Counted from the first letter of the stretch, positions 34,596 to 44,260 are shown. The stretch: 64,000 nucleotides of DNA from Lachnospiraceae bacterium (GCA_017430085.1 JAFRNR010000052.1:27561-91560), one strand, 5' to 3'. Notes: generated from the sequence alone by a model not told the origin. Numbers and translations: made by a program.

Positions 34596-37223
34596 ATGCG
34601 TCAGAGAATCACGAAACGTTTGACAGCCCTGTTTCTGTGCCTGGTCATGCTGGGCACCATGATCCCGGCGTCCGCGGCACCGGCGGCGGAAACGGAACTG
34701 CTTCCCGTCAGCACAGCCGTTCTGAACGAAGCGGAACCGCTGACTACCCCGGAGACCGTGGATGCGGCTAATGCCGATAAACCGACGATCACCACGCAGC
34801 CGAAAAACGTGACGAAAAACGTCGGCGAAACGGGAAAATTTACGGTCAAAGCCGACGGCGCGACCAAATACCAGTGGTATTGGCGTAAAAACAGCGACAG
34901 CAGCTGGGCCAAGAGCACGGCCTCCAGCGCGACGGCGGCCACGCTTTCCCTCAAGGCCACCATGGCGCGGCACGGCTGCCAGTACCGCTGCAAAGTCTCC
35001 AACAGCTCCGGTTATGTCTACACCAAAGCCGTCACGTTCACCGTGATCGGCAAACCGGAGATCACTTCCCAGCCGGAGAACGTCACGAGGTTTGAAAATG
35101 ATACCGCGGAGTTTACGGTCGCAGCCGACGGCGCGGAATCATACCAGTGGTACTGGCGCAAAAACAGCGACAGCAGCTGGGCCAAGAGCACGGCTTCCAC
35201 CGCGACGACCGCGACGCTCAAACTCAAGGCGACCGCCGCGCGGAACGGCTGTCAGTACCGCTGCAAAGTCTCCAACGGTACCGGCTCCGTCTACACGAAG
35301 ACCGTTACGTTCACCGTGATCTGCAATCCCCGGATCACTTCCCAGCCGGAGAGTGTCACGAAGAACGTCGGCGAGACCGCGAAATTCACGGTCAAGGCCG
35401 AAAACGTGACATCATACCAGTGGTACTGGCGCCGGGACAGCAGCAGCGAGTGGAAGGCGAGCACGGCGTCCAGCGCGACGAGCCCGACCCTCAGCCTCAA
35501 GGCGACCCTGGCGCGGAACGGCTGCCAGTACCGCTGCAAAGTCTCCGGCAGTTACTATTTCTACAGCGACACCGTCACGCTGACCGTCGTCGGCAAGCCC
35601 GAGATCACCACGCAGCCGAAGAACATAACGAAAGCCCTGGGCGAGACCGGCAAATTTACGGTCAAGGCCGTCGGCGCGACGAAATACCAGTGGTACTGGC
35701 GCACAGACAGCAACAGCAGCTGGATCAAGAACCTGGCTTCCAGCGCGACGACACCGACCCTGTCGCTGAAAGCGGTCGCCGCGCGGAACGGCTGCCAGTA
35801 CCGCTGCAAAGTGTTCAACGGATCGGATTACGTCTACACGAATGCCGTCACCTTCACCGTGACCCATGGGATCCAGATCACGTCGCAGCCGGCCAATGTG
35901 TCCATCAGCGAAGGCGGCACCGCCATCTTCACTGTGGCTGCGACGAACGCCGAAAGCTACCAGTGGTACTGGTGGAAGTCCAGCACCTCCAGCTGGGTGG
36001 AGTGCGGCGGCTCTGACGCGAAAACGGCAACGCTGAAATATACGGAAGTCCAATACACTTGGGACGGCTACTATTTCTGCTGCAAAGTGTCGAACAGCTT
36101 AGGCTCGGTCTGGAGCACCTACGCGAGACTGACCGTGACCGACCGGCACGTGCCGGTGATCAAGACCCAGCCGCAGAACCTGACGGTGGAAGACGGCTTC
36201 CCGGTGGACTTTACCGTCAAAGCCAGATACGCGGACAGTTACCAGTGGTACTGGCGGAAAAAGAGCAGCGACGACTGGACGGCAATCGTCGGGAGCTCGT
36301 CGACCCTGCACTATGACAGGATCTATGAACACTGGAACGGCTACCAGTTCCGCTGCAAAGTTTCTAACAGCGCCGGTTATGTTTATACCCAGGCGGCCAC
36401 GCTGACGGTCACGCCTGCCAACGTCACGTACCGCGCGCTGCTGGTCGGGGAAGTCCATTATCACAATTTAGCGACAGCGGAACGTTTCGGCGCCGACTGC
36501 GACAGGCTGGAAACCGCGCTGGAAAGCGCCCAGGGACCGGCCGGCGGCTATTATACCGTCACCGTTGAAAAAGATCTGAGCACGCAGGGGTGCAAGGACG
36601 CCATCTCGGATACTTTTGCCAATGCGGACGCCAATGATGTCTCGCTCTTCTTTATCCAGACGCACGGCGCGACGAGCATCGCTTCCGGCACCAATGCCGG
36701 CCGGCTGCGGATGATCGGCGCGACTGCCGACGAGCACATGACGCTGGAGGAACTGGCCAATGCCCTGCTGGATGTCCCCGGCTCGGTCATCGTCATGATC
36801 GGCTCCTGCGGTTCCGGCGCAGCCATCTGGGAGGGGAACGGCGCGAACGGCGTTTCCGAAGAGGATCCTGTCCTTTTCAATGAAGCAGTGGTGTCCGCAT
36901 TTGCTCAGGCGGAGGAGTCCCTTGCGCTTCCCAACACCGGCGAATTTATCAACTCCAAGTTCTACGTGCTGACCGCTGCTGCCCATCAGGAAGAGAGCTG
37001 GGGCAGTGAAGAAGGCTTATACACTTTGTTCGGGTGGTATATTCAGGCCGGTATAACCAACTTAAGGGCTGACGGTGACGGCAACGGCACGATCACGCTT
37101 TCGGAGATGTATGATTATCTGTGCGATAAGATCTTCGGCCCTTACGGTCCTGATGGAGACGTGACCCATTACCAGCACGTGCAGGTCTACCCCGAGAACA
37201 GCAGTTACCAGCTGTTTAAGTAA
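34596..37223 (+). CDS. Secreted Ig-like repeat protein with caspase-like protease domain (copy 2)
   Basis: 875-residue paralogue of the preceding protein. Signal peptide to about residue 28, six Ig-like modules, then the clan CD domain with His690 in QTHGATSIASGTNAG and Cys738 in VIVMIGSCGSGA. Copy 1 has Asp-Ser-Cys while this one has Gly-Ser-Cys, so specificity or activation may differ. The calcium-loop-like DGDGNGTITLSE is closer to the EF-hand consensus than in copy 1. GGGAGG is the ribosome site. The 20-base spacing means one transcript. No wall-anchor (LPxTG) motif or membrane segment is visible at the C-terminus. Confidence 0.87.
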   Translation: MRQRITKRLTALFLCLVMLGTMIPASAAPAAETELLPVSTAVLNEAEPLTTPETVDAANADKPTITTQPKNVTKNVGETGKFTVKADGATKYQWYWRKNSDSSWAKSTASSATAATLSLKATMARHGCQYRCKVSNSSGYVYTKAVTFTVIGKPEITSQPENVTRFENDTAEFTVAADGAESYQWYWRKNSDSSWAKSTASTATTATLKLKATAARNGCQYRCKVSNGTGSVYTKTVTFTVICNPRITSQPESVTKNVGETAKFTVKAENVTSYQWYWRRDSSSEWKASTASSATSPTLSLKATLARNGCQYRCKVSGSYYFYSDTVTLTVVGKPEITTQPKNITKALGETGKFTVKAVGATKYQWYWRTDSNSSWIKNLASSATTPTLSLKAVAARNGCQYRCKVFNGSDYVYTNAVTFTVTHGIQITSQPANVSISEGGTAIFTVAATNAESYQWYWWKSSTSSWVECGGSDAKTATLKYTEVQYTWDGYYFCCKVSNSLGSVWSTYARLTVTDRHVPVIKTQPQNLTVEDGFPVDFTVKARYADSYQWYWRKKSSDDWTAIVGSSSTLHYDRIYEHWNGYQFRCKVSNSAGYVYTQAATLTVTPANVTYRALLVGEVHYHNLATAERFGADCDRLETALESAQGPAGGYYTVTVEKDLSTQGCKDAISDTFANADANDVSLFFIQTHGATSIASGTNAGRLRMIGATADEHMTLEELANALLDVPGSVIVMIGSCGSGAAIWEGNGANGVSEEDPVLFNEAVVSAFAQAEESLALPNTGEFINSKFYVLTAAAHQEESWGSEEGLYTLFGWYIQAGITNLRADGDGNGTITLSEMYDYLCDKIFGPYGPDGDVTHYQHVQVYPENSSYQLFK

Positions 37224-37277
37224 GCAGGGCCGGGCCGCCCCCGCAACGGCCCCCGTGCTCATTCAAAACAACAAAAA

Positions 37278-37304
37278 AACAGAGGCCTCCGGGCCTCTGT
37301 TTTG
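37278..37304. terminator. Bidirectional terminator between convergent genes
   Basis: Perfect 10-bp stem AACAGAGGCC / GGCCTCTGTT, loop TCCG, with an A-run before and TTTT after, so it can end transcripts from both sides. Confidence 0.85.
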
Positions 37305-37320
37305 CTTTCTGCGGTCTTCC

Positions 37321-37761
37321 TTATTTCAGGAATCCCAGGCTTCCTACGATAGGCGCGTCCTTCGCCTGGCCTTTGGCGGTCTGGAAGAAGAGGATGACGC
37401 GGATCACAAAGAGGATGATCCAGCCGACGGGCGCCGCGACCCAGCCCAGGATCGGGACGATCAGGCACAGGCACAGCAGCACTTCGCAGAGAGAGATCTT
37501 GATGGACTGGCGGGCATGGAACATCGCATAGGGCGATTCCTTCGCCACCAGGAAGGTGAACAGCACGCCGATCAGGCCCAGCAGATAAGAGGCCATGGCG
37601 TAAAGTTTATTGTTTTTGATATCCTTGACGTCGAACTCCGCCGTATGATCCGAAGGGTCGTACGCATAGACCGGCTGGGGAGCCGTCAGAGGCGTGCCGC
37701 AGTTCGGGCAGGTTTCTGCGCCTTCGGGTAGCTGAGATCCGCAATTCGGACAAAAAGCCAT
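37321..37761 (-). CDS. Zinc-ribbon plus DUF4870/Tic20-like membrane protein
   Basis: 146 residues. N-terminal zinc ribbon FCPNCGSQLP ... CPNCGTPL (residues 4-24), short linker, then about three membrane helices: about 54-72, 88-116 with VPILGWVAAPVG, and 117-128. FHARQSIKIS between helices is typical of DUF4870/Tic20-like proteins. No known catalytic role. AAAGGATGG lies upstream of the ATG. It faces the caspase-like genes and is separated by a shared terminator. Confidence 0.82.
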   Translation of the reverse strand: MAFCPNCGSQLPEGAETCPNCGTPLTAPQPVYAYDPSDHTAEFDVKDIKNNKLYAMASYLLGLIGVLFTFLVAKESPYAMFHARQSIKISLCEVLLCLCLIVPILGWVAAPVGWIILFVIRVILFFQTAKGQAKDAPIVGSLGFLK

Positions 37762-37862
37762 AACAATACCATCCTTTCATTCGTTTCCTTGTCATTTTCA
37801 GGCTTGCTGAAAGCGATTATAGAATAAAACGGAAGAAAAGTAAAGAAAAATCGGAAAACCGC

Positions 37863-39095
37863 TTATCTTGCATTGTTTGCTCCGTATACTGCCTGCTCCC
37901 GGGTAAAACCTTCAAACTCCAGCTGGTCGATCAGTTCGCTCCTGGAGAAAGAAGAAATATTCAAATAGCTTTTTGCCATCTTAACAGCCTGTTCCTTCCA
38001 GTCTGCTCCGCAACGATCGACTCCATGACGGGCTTCTGCTGCGGAGAATCCTTCATATTCCAATTGATCGCATAAACCGGAATAAGAAAAAGCGGAAGAA
38101 TTCAAATAGCTTTTCGCCATTTTGACAGCTTGTTCCTTCCAGTCCGCCCCACAGTGATCAACGCCGTAAACAGCATCTGTATGGGAAAAACCTTCATATT
38201 CCAACTGGTCAATAAGTCCTTGACGGGAGAAAGCCATAACATTCAGATATTCCAGAGCTTCTTTCACAGAAGCAACAGAAACGCTGCCGGCAGAAGACGG
38301 CCTTTGTGCTGCGGTTGCCGGCTCGTTTTTCAGATTTGCCCGCCAGTTCAGGTTTTCCCGGACGCGTTCTGTCTTTCGCACACAATAGAATAAACTGACG
38401 TCATCACTGCTTTTCATGTCCAGTTTTACAAACTGACAATAAACACGAGAGTCGTCGTCACCGTTGTCAAACATATTCATGGAAATACTGGTGCCCGGAA
38501 CGTCAAAGCAAAACCGATCAGAGGAGCTCCCGCCCCCGTCCTCCTTGAGGAGAGACATCCAGGCCTCGGCCCAGGTATCGACAGTCTTTGTTTTTCCGTC
38601 CTCCACATAAGTGCATACGATATGGTACGGGATGGTTACCTTAAAACACTTCCTGAAATAGGGGTCCGTGAATTCACTGCCGAATTCGCCGATGGTCATG
38701 CCCTGAAGGGAGATCTCTATCTGATAATCAACAGGGTAAAAGTCCGTTCCTTTCTTGAAATCAGAGGACAGATCCGACTCCCATGTTCCCAGAAGATACT
38801 CGGCCGCTTCATATCCCCACAGATATTCTTTGGCATCCTCATAATAAGGGATCTCGGCTAATGTTCTTATACCGGCCATGGGATCGCCGCTTCGGAGATC
38901 CTTTAATGCAGACTGATACTGCTCCGCGGCGGATCTTGTTGTTTCAGGCGGTTGCTCCGATAAAGGAGCAACCGCATTCTTCTCGGATCCGACAGCTGGA
39001 GTGGTTTGTGCTGCAGACGGAGATCGTCCGGAACTGCAGGCGGTCAGCCATATTAGTAGAAAAGCAAGTGATATAATTATTAGTTTTCTATACAT
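37863..39095 (-). CDS. Lipoprotein with C-terminal Ltp repeats
   Basis: 410-residue lipoprotein: lipobox LTACSS near residue 20, a middle beta-rich region, then three tandem Ltp-type repeats from about residue 275 to 410 (AFSRQGLIDQLEYEGFSHTDAVYGVD and relatives, joined by CGADWKEQAVKMAKSYLN). Ltp lipoproteins of streptococcal phages block entry of phage DNA, and the same repeats occur in many Firmicute surface proteins without known phage function. The gene is AT-richer than the window average and belongs to the minus-strand surface-protein island. The ribosome site is weak. Confidence 0.85.
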   Translation of the reverse strand: MYRKLIIISLAFLLIWLTACSSGRSPSAAQTTPAVGSEKNAVAPLSEQPPETTRSAAEQYQSALKDLRSGDPMAGIRTLAEIPYYEDAKEYLWGYEAAEYLLGTWESDLSSDFKKGTDFYPVDYQIEISLQGMTIGEFGSEFTDPYFRKCFKVTIPYHIVCTYVEDGKTKTVDTWAEAWMSLLKEDGGGSSSDRFCFDVPGTSISMNMFDNGDDDSRVYCQFVKLDMKSSDDVSLFYCVRKTERVRENLNWRANLKNEPATAAQRPSSAGSVSVASVKEALEYLNVMAFSRQGLIDQLEYEGFSHTDAVYGVDHCGADWKEQAVKMAKSYLNSSAFSYSGLCDQLEYEGFSAAEARHGVDRCGADWKEQAVKMAKSYLNISSFSRSELIDQLEFEGFTREQAVYGANNAR

Positions 39096-39101
39096 ATTAT
39101 T

Positions 39102-40030
39102 TTATCTTTGAATGTAACCTGCCAGAGTGGAATCCAAAGTTAAACGGGAGCCGTCCATATAGTCTATTACTACTCTGGTGATTTTCCAGTTGCCGGAAAA
39201 GGAAGAGTTATAAAAATACAACCAGTATCTTTCTTCTGATGTTTGTCCCGGACCAATTGGACCGACAAGTTGATAGGTGATACTCTTTTCCCCATTTATT
39301 TCGTTTGCAATAATATCTCCGACCTTATTATAGTATTGTACCGTCATATTAATATATTTGATGGTTTTGGAAGAGGAACCGTTTCTGAAGGACATGTACA
39401 TCTCGATTCCGCCAACACTATTGATTTTACAATTAGCCTTGGTTAGCTTCAAAACCTTCGGCACCTGACTGGGAGTGATCGATACTTTGCCGCATCTGGT
39501 GCAAACATAATCCTTAAAGCTGTGACCCAAGGGCTTTCCTTCTATTTTTAAACAATCCCTACATCTCTTGGCAGTTGTACATGTGGCGGCCGCATACCGG
39601 TGTCCGTTGGGTTTTCCTTCAGTTGTTCCACAGATGCTGCAGTGTTTAGGCTCGGTACAGGTCGCTTCTACCCAGTCATGTCCGGACGCACTGCCTTCAG
39701 TTGTTCCACAGATGCTGCAGTGTTTAGGTTCGGTACAGGTAGCCTCCACCCATTTGTGCCCCAGGGGATTGCCATCGATCAGACCACATACGCTACAGCG
39801 TTTGGCTTCTGTGCAGGTTGCCTCCACCCATTGATGAGAAAGCAACTCTCCTTCCACCCTGCCGCAGCGGGCGCAGTGCTTTTTCTCCGTGCAAGTGGCA
39901 TCTACCTACTCATGACCGAACAGACAGCGGATACAGCCTGTCTTGATGAACGCGACAAGCAAAAAACAAGCCGCCATCACCCCAAAAGCGCAGAGAACAC
40001 CAATCAAAAATCCCTTATTTTTCTTTCCAT
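39102..40030 (-). pseudogene. Broken paralogue of the Cys/His-repeat membrane protein
   Basis: The ATG at 40030 with AAGGAGG upstream is kept, but one base is missing around codon 3 relative to the intact paralogue at 40056-41195, and an in-frame TAG (39908-39906) stands where the paralogue has Trp in the first repeat. Both lesions lie in the first 45 codons. The remainder, readable from 39857 (GTG) to 39102, is intact: four further 26-residue repeats of the type ATCTEPKHCSICGTTEG, then the shared beta-rich C-terminal domain. The membrane anchor is lost from any internal product. It is therefore probably dead or recently inactivated. Confidence 0.82.
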
Positions 40031-40055
40031 AGTGTGATTCCTCCTTATCTGGCAT

Positions 40056-41195
40056 CTAAGGATATATTATTTCTACATTTTCACAAATATAAGCCGCTAG
40101 GCTTTCATCTAAGGTCAGTTTGGAGCCATCCATGTAGATAATTTCTACTTCAGGGATACTCCACCTGGAAAAAGAAGAGTTATAAAAGTGTAACCAGTAG
40201 TATTCTTTGGAAGTCTGCCCCGGACCTAATGGACCGACATACTGATATGTAATGCTTTTTTCTCCGTTAATTTCGTTGGCAATTACATCACCGACACTGT
40301 TCTTGTATTGCACTGTTATGTTAATATATTTAATAGTTTTGGTTGCAGATCCGTTTTTAAAAGTCATATACGTTTCTATTCCACCAACGCTATTTATTCT
40401 GAATCTATAATTTGTTAGTTTAAGAACTTGCGGCACCTGACTGGCAGTAATTGATACTTTACCGCATCTGGTGCAGACATAATCCACAAAATTGTGTCCC
40501 AGAGGTTTTCCTTCTATTTTTAGACAATCCTTACATCTCTTGGCAGATGTACATGTTGCAGCGGCATACCGGTGCCCGTTGGCTTTGCCTTCCGTTGCGC
40601 CGCAGACGGTGCACGTTTTGGGCTCGGTGCAAGTGGCTTTTTTCCAGTTGTGCCCGGAAGCGCTGCCTTCAGTAATTCCGCAGACAGTGCAGTGCTTAGG
40701 TTCCGTACAGGTGGCTTCCGCCCAGTTGTGTCCGGCTGCACTGCCTTCCGTCAGGCTGCAGACGCTGCAGTGCTTGGGCTCGGTGCAGGTGGCCTCTATC
40801 CATTTGTGCCCCGCAGGGTCACCTTCAGTTGCCTTACATACGCTGCAATACTGCGGTTCGGTACAGGTGGCCTCTACCCATTTATGCCCTAACGGATCTC
40901 CGTCAGTCAGTCCGCAGACACTGCAATGTCTGGCTTCGGTACAAGTAGCCTCTGCCCATTCATGCGCAAGGAGTTCGCCTTCTTCGCGGCCGCAATGGAT
41001 GCAGTGCCTTTTCTCCGTACAGGTGGCATCAGCCCATTCATGACTGAACAAGCAGCGGACAGAGCCTGTTTTCATGATGCGGTTCAGGTTTTCACCAGAC
41101 CAGGATACAGAAAACCCGACAAACAGGAAACAAGCTGCCAGCACACCGGCGACGCAAAGGAGAGTGATTATTAAACCTTTGTTTTTCTTTTCCAT
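40056..41195 (-). CDS. Membrane-anchored protein with Cys/His 26-residue repeats
   Basis: 379 residues: N-terminal membrane segment (about 8-30), then seven repeats and one partial repeat of the form HxWxEATCTExxxCxxCGxxEGxxxG. Each repeat has one His and three Cys, so neighbouring repeats could bind zinc or form disulfides. From about residue 245 a C-terminal beta-rich domain follows (RINSVGGIETYMTFKNG, YVGPLGPGQTSKEYYWL), which I do not recognise; it resembles extracellular FxLD-like or DUF-type folds. AGGAGG precedes the ATG. The next gene downstream is a broken copy. The role is unknown; an outward-facing metal- or ligand-binding display is plausible. Confidence 0.82.
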   Translation of the reverse strand: MEKKNKGLIITLLCVAGVLAACFLFVGFSVSWSGENLNRIMKTGSVRCLFSHEWADATCTEKRHCIHCGREEGELLAHEWAEATCTEARHCSVCGLTDGDPLGHKWVEATCTEPQYCSVCKATEGDPAGHKWIEATCTEPKHCSVCSLTEGSAAGHNWAEATCTEPKHCTVCGITEGSASGHNWKKATCTEPKTCTVCGATEGKANGHRYAAATCTSAKRCKDCLKIEGKPLGHNFVDYVCTRCGKVSITASQVPQVLKLTNYRFRINSVGGIETYMTFKNGSATKTIKYINITVQYKNSVGDVIANEINGEKSITYQYVGPLGPGQTSKEYYWLHFYNSSFSRWSIPEVEIIYMDGSKLTLDESLAAYICENVEIIYP

Positions 41196-41239
41196 TGTAT
41201 TGTTCCTCCTCGTTTATTATCAGACCGTTTTTACTGCTG

Positions 41240-42769
41240 TTACGGTTTTTCTCTTGTCAGATCATATTTTGACGAGCCCCATTCCACATGCATTTTATCC
41301 GGCGCTATCTGAATGACCCACTCCGTATCTACACCCCAGGTCGTAACGCCTGTTGTTTTGACGATCAGAGGATATTCGTCATCTTCTGACACTTCTACGA
41401 CCGCATCGTTTATGTCTCCCCGGAAGTTAGTGTATTCAATGTGAAGGTAGGGGGCGCCGTAATGCAGATAATAGGTGAGCGTTGCCTTATAAGAACCAAC
41501 GGATCCTTGCTGGTAGTAGACGCCTTCAACGCTTCGCATAGACTGCAGTACGCTGCGCAGCAGGTTCAGCCCTTTATGGGGCCCGGAATAATCCTTGATG
41601 AGGGTCTCCGCAATATCGATTCCCATCCGCTCTTCTGCAGCGATCTTGTTAAAAAGGAGAGTTCCTTCTTCGTCCTCTTCTTCTGACGGTTCCTCATTTT
41701 CTTCGAAAATATCAGCCGACAGATCTTCTTCGTCGAACAATTCATTCCATACAAATCCCAGGTCTTTCATACTGATCGGCAGTTCTGTCTGGGCTAAAAG
41801 TTCTTTTGCATTTGTTACAGAAGAGTTGATCGATTGCGGGAATATTTCGGGGGCTACAGAGTCTTTATGATTAGTGGAATTAAAACTCTGTGTCCCAATA
41901 GACCCGGTTTGACGGAATGAATCTATATGAATATCGTCCTCTCCAAAGTATACCGATGGCTTGATATGGCCCTTGTAGATCATCTTGACTTTATAACTAT
42001 CATTGTTTAATGAGTATCTGACGCTGTCTTCAAAATAGACGGGGGCCGTGTCTTCGTTCTGACTGATAGTAACATTGCCGGACAATGTGTGAGTGACAGC
42101 AACACCGCCCGTTGATCCGATTATTATTCCATCAATAGCCAGAACGATATTGTTTTCTTTATCGAAATAGATGGAAATTACGACGGGACTCAGACGATTG
42201 TCATTGGCGTAATTGCCGGCTGAAAGGGATTTGCTCCCGGCGGTCCAGCTTTTTTCCTCACCGTTTTCTTCAATATAGTCACGCAGCATTTTCCATTTGA
42301 TTTGTTTTAATTGTTCCATGGCATCTTCGAAATCCCCCAGTTTGCGCAGAATGCTTACGGCTTCTGTATACGCCCCTTTTTCTGCCTTTTGCATGGCGAT
42401 TTGATAGTGTGCACGGGACAGCAGGGAAGAACTGTCTTTATAATCGTTCAATTCTGTCAATAATGCGGAAGCATCCTCATAGCGGTTTTCTTCCATGGCA
42501 AGCAATGCCATTTGGTATCCGCACTCCCGAAGTTTTTCGGCGCTGTCTTGATAGTCCCCCAGAGCGAGATATAGTTCTCTTGCTTCATCAAACCGCTTGT
42601 CCGCCAGAGCGGTCTCCGCCTTTTCGTACTGCCCGGCCTTCTCATCCGTTGTGGCAACAGTGGATTCGCTCGTCGATGCGACAGTAGCAGAATCGCCGCC
42701 CGCGTTGCTTCCGCAGGCAGATAATAAGCATATTCCGGCCAGGATACATACAAGGATTTTCTTTACCAT
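41240..42769 (-). CDS. Lipoprotein with N-terminal TPR-like repeats
   Basis: 509-residue lipoprotein, lipobox LLSACGS near residue 18. Residues about 50-160 are helical repeats of TPR type (EKAETALADKRFDEARELYLALGDYQDSAEKL, then AHYQIAMQKAEKGAYTEAVSILRKLGDFEDA). The rest is a beta-rich region that I cannot assign, with an acidic low-complexity insertion (EENEEPSEEEDEEG). ATG 42769 is chosen because AGAGGA lies upstream; an ATG at 42799 is possible. It is the first gene of the minus-strand island. Confidence 0.85.
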   Translation of the reverse strand: MVKKILVCILAGICLLSACGSNAGGDSATVASTSESTVATTDEKAGQYEKAETALADKRFDEARELYLALGDYQDSAEKLRECGYQMALLAMEENRYEDASALLTELNDYKDSSSLLSRAHYQIAMQKAEKGAYTEAVSILRKLGDFEDAMEQLKQIKWKMLRDYIEENGEEKSWTAGSKSLSAGNYANDNRLSPVVISIYFDKENNIVLAIDGIIIGSTGGVAVTHTLSGNVTISQNEDTAPVYFEDSVRYSLNNDSYKVKMIYKGHIKPSVYFGEDDIHIDSFRQTGSIGTQSFNSTNHKDSVAPEIFPQSINSSVTNAKELLAQTELPISMKDLGFVWNELFDEEDLSADIFEENEEPSEEEDEEGTLLFNKIAAEERMGIDIAETLIKDYSGPHKGLNLLRSVLQSMRSVEGVYYQQGSVGSYKATLTYYLHYGAPYLHIEYTNFRGDINDAVVEVSEDDEYPLIVKTTGVTTWGVDTEWVIQIAPDKMHVEWGSSKYDLTREKP

Positions 42770-42816
42770 TTTCGATTCCTCTTTTCTGCAAATCAGCACT
42801 TTCCTACTTGTGCTTC

Positions 42817-42822
42817 AGTATA
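42817..42822 (-). promoter_or_regulatory. Extended -10 of the minus-strand surface-protein operon
   Basis: On the minus strand TGATATACT gives TATACT with a TG extension. No good -35 is visible, as is usual with extended -10 promoters. Confidence 0.5.
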
Positions 42823-42905
42823 TCACAGGGAAAAAACTTCTCTGTAATCTGTCTTTTACGAAGGAGCAGAAGGCATTTTATAGTGGGATTGAGAGGTATC
42901 CGCCC

Positions 42906-42934
42906 TTGTTTTCCGCAGGACATTCTGATATACT
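42906..42934 (+). promoter_or_regulatory. Promoter of acetate kinase
   Basis: TTGTTT (42906-42911), 17 bases, TATACT (42929-42934) preceded by TGA. Confidence 0.65.
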
Positions 42935-42974
42935 AAATCAGAGACTATAAACAGTCACAAGGAGGCAAATGAAT

Positions 42975-44165
42975 ATGAAGGTTCTGGTTATCAACTGCGG
43001 CAGTTCTTCCCTGAAGTTTCAGCTGATCGATTCGGAGTCGGAGCAGGTGCTGGCGAAGGGCCTGTGCGAGCGCATCGGCATCGACGGCCGGCTGACCTAT
43101 TCCCCGGCCGGCGGCGGTAAGCACGTGTTTGAAGATCCGCTGCCCAACCACACCGTGGCGGTGGACAGCGTGCTGAAGAAACTGACGGATCCGGAGATCG
43201 GCGTGATCGGCTCCCTGGCCGAGATCGGCGCGGTGGGCCACCGCATCGTGCACGGCGGCGAAAAATTCGCGCATTCCACGCTGCTGACGGAAGAGGCCAT
43301 CAAGGAAGTGGAAGCCTGCAGCGAACTGGCTCCCCTGCACAACCCGGCCAACATCATCGGCATCCGGGCCTGCCAGGAACTGATGCCCGGCGTCCCCATG
43401 GTGGGCGTGTTCGATACCGCGTTCCATCAGACCATGCCTCCCAAGGCCTTCCTGTACAGTCTGCCTTACGAATATTATGAAAAATACGGCGTGCGCCGCT
43501 ACGGCTTCCACGGCACTTCCCACAGCTTTGTGTCCAAGCGGGCGGCGGAGATCCTGGGCAAGGATGTGAAGGATCTGAAGATAATCGTCTGCCACCTGGG
43601 CAACGGCGCGTCCATCTGCGCGGTGGACGGCGGCAAGTCGGTCGACACCTCCATGGGCTTCACCCCGCTGGAAGGCCTGACCATGGGCACCCGTTCCGGC
43701 GGCCTGGATCCGGCCATCATCGAATACATCGCGGAGAAGGAGCACCTGACGCTGCCCGAAGTGCTGAACGTGCTGAACAAGAAGTCCGGCGTGCAGGGCA
43801 TCTCCGGCGTATCCAGCGACTTCCGCGACCTGGAAGGCGCCGCGAAGGAAGGCAACGAGCGCGCGCAGGAAGCGCTGGACGTGTTCACCTACCGCGTGGC
43901 CAAATTTGTGGGCTACTATGCGGCGGCCATGAACGGCGTGGACGTGATCTGCTTCACCGCCGGCATCGGCGAAAACGACATCGGCGTCCGGGCGACCATC
44001 CTGTCCTACCTGGGCTTCCTGGGCTGCAAGCTGGATCCCGAAGCCAACAACATCCGCGGCGAAGAACGCATCATCTCCACCCCGGATTCCAAGGTCATCG
44101 CAATGGTCGTGCCGACCAACGAGGAACTGGCGATCGCGCGCGAGACCGTGGCCATCGTCGGCTGA
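42975..44165 (+). CDS. ackA: Acetate kinase
   Basis: Converts acetyl phosphate and ADP to acetate and ATP, the main energy-yielding step of acetate formation. 396 residues. N-terminal [61 protein letters not shown] and the C-terminal [10 protein letters not shown] are all present. ATG 42975 is preferred over ATG 42969, which is only three bases from AAGGAGG. The usual partner pta is not in the window. A terminator follows at 44189. Confidence 0.97.
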   Translation: MKVLVINCGSSSLKFQLIDSESEQVLAKGLCERIGIDGRLTYSPAGGGKHVFEDPLPNHTVAVDSVLKKLTDPEIGVIGSLAEIGAVGHRIVHGGEKFAHSTLLTEEAIKEVEACSELAPLHNPANIIGIRACQELMPGVPMVGVFDTAFHQTMPPKAFLYSLPYEYYEKYGVRRYGFHGTSHSFVSKRAAEILGKDVKDLKIIVCHLGNGASICAVDGGKSVDTSMGFTPLEGLTMGTRSGGLDPAIIEYIAEKEHLTLPEVLNVLNKKSGVQGISGVSSDFRDLEGAAKEGNERAQEALDVFTYRVAKFVGYYAAAMNGVDVICFTAGIGENDIGVRATILSYLGFLGCKLDPEANNIRGEERIISTPDSKVIAMVVPTNEELAIARETVAIVG

Positions 44166-44188
44166 CCGATTTCCCTGCAATAAATAAG

Positions 44189-44222
44189 GGCGGACCCTGC
44201 ACGGGCCCGCCTTTTCCTTTTC
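44189..44222 (+). terminator. Rho-independent terminator after ackA
   Basis: Arms GGCGGACCC / GGGCCCGCC (one mismatch), loop TGCAC, then TTTTCCTTTT. A family B palindrome begins at its end. Confidence 0.8.
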
Positions 44223-44249
44223 TGACAGGGGGACGGTTCCTTTGTCAGA
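44221..44249. repeat. Family B palindrome
   Basis: Arms TCTGACA / TGTCAGA with the core GGGGGACGGTTCC. It lies just before the stop codon of the DUF1858 gene. Confidence 0.7.
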
Positions 44250-44260
44250 TTTTAAGCGCC

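Noticed and set aside
32467..36270. CRISPR-like array, suggested by regular repeats
   Set aside because: The units are long coding Ig modules in one frame, not short repeats with unique spacers, and no cas gene is present.
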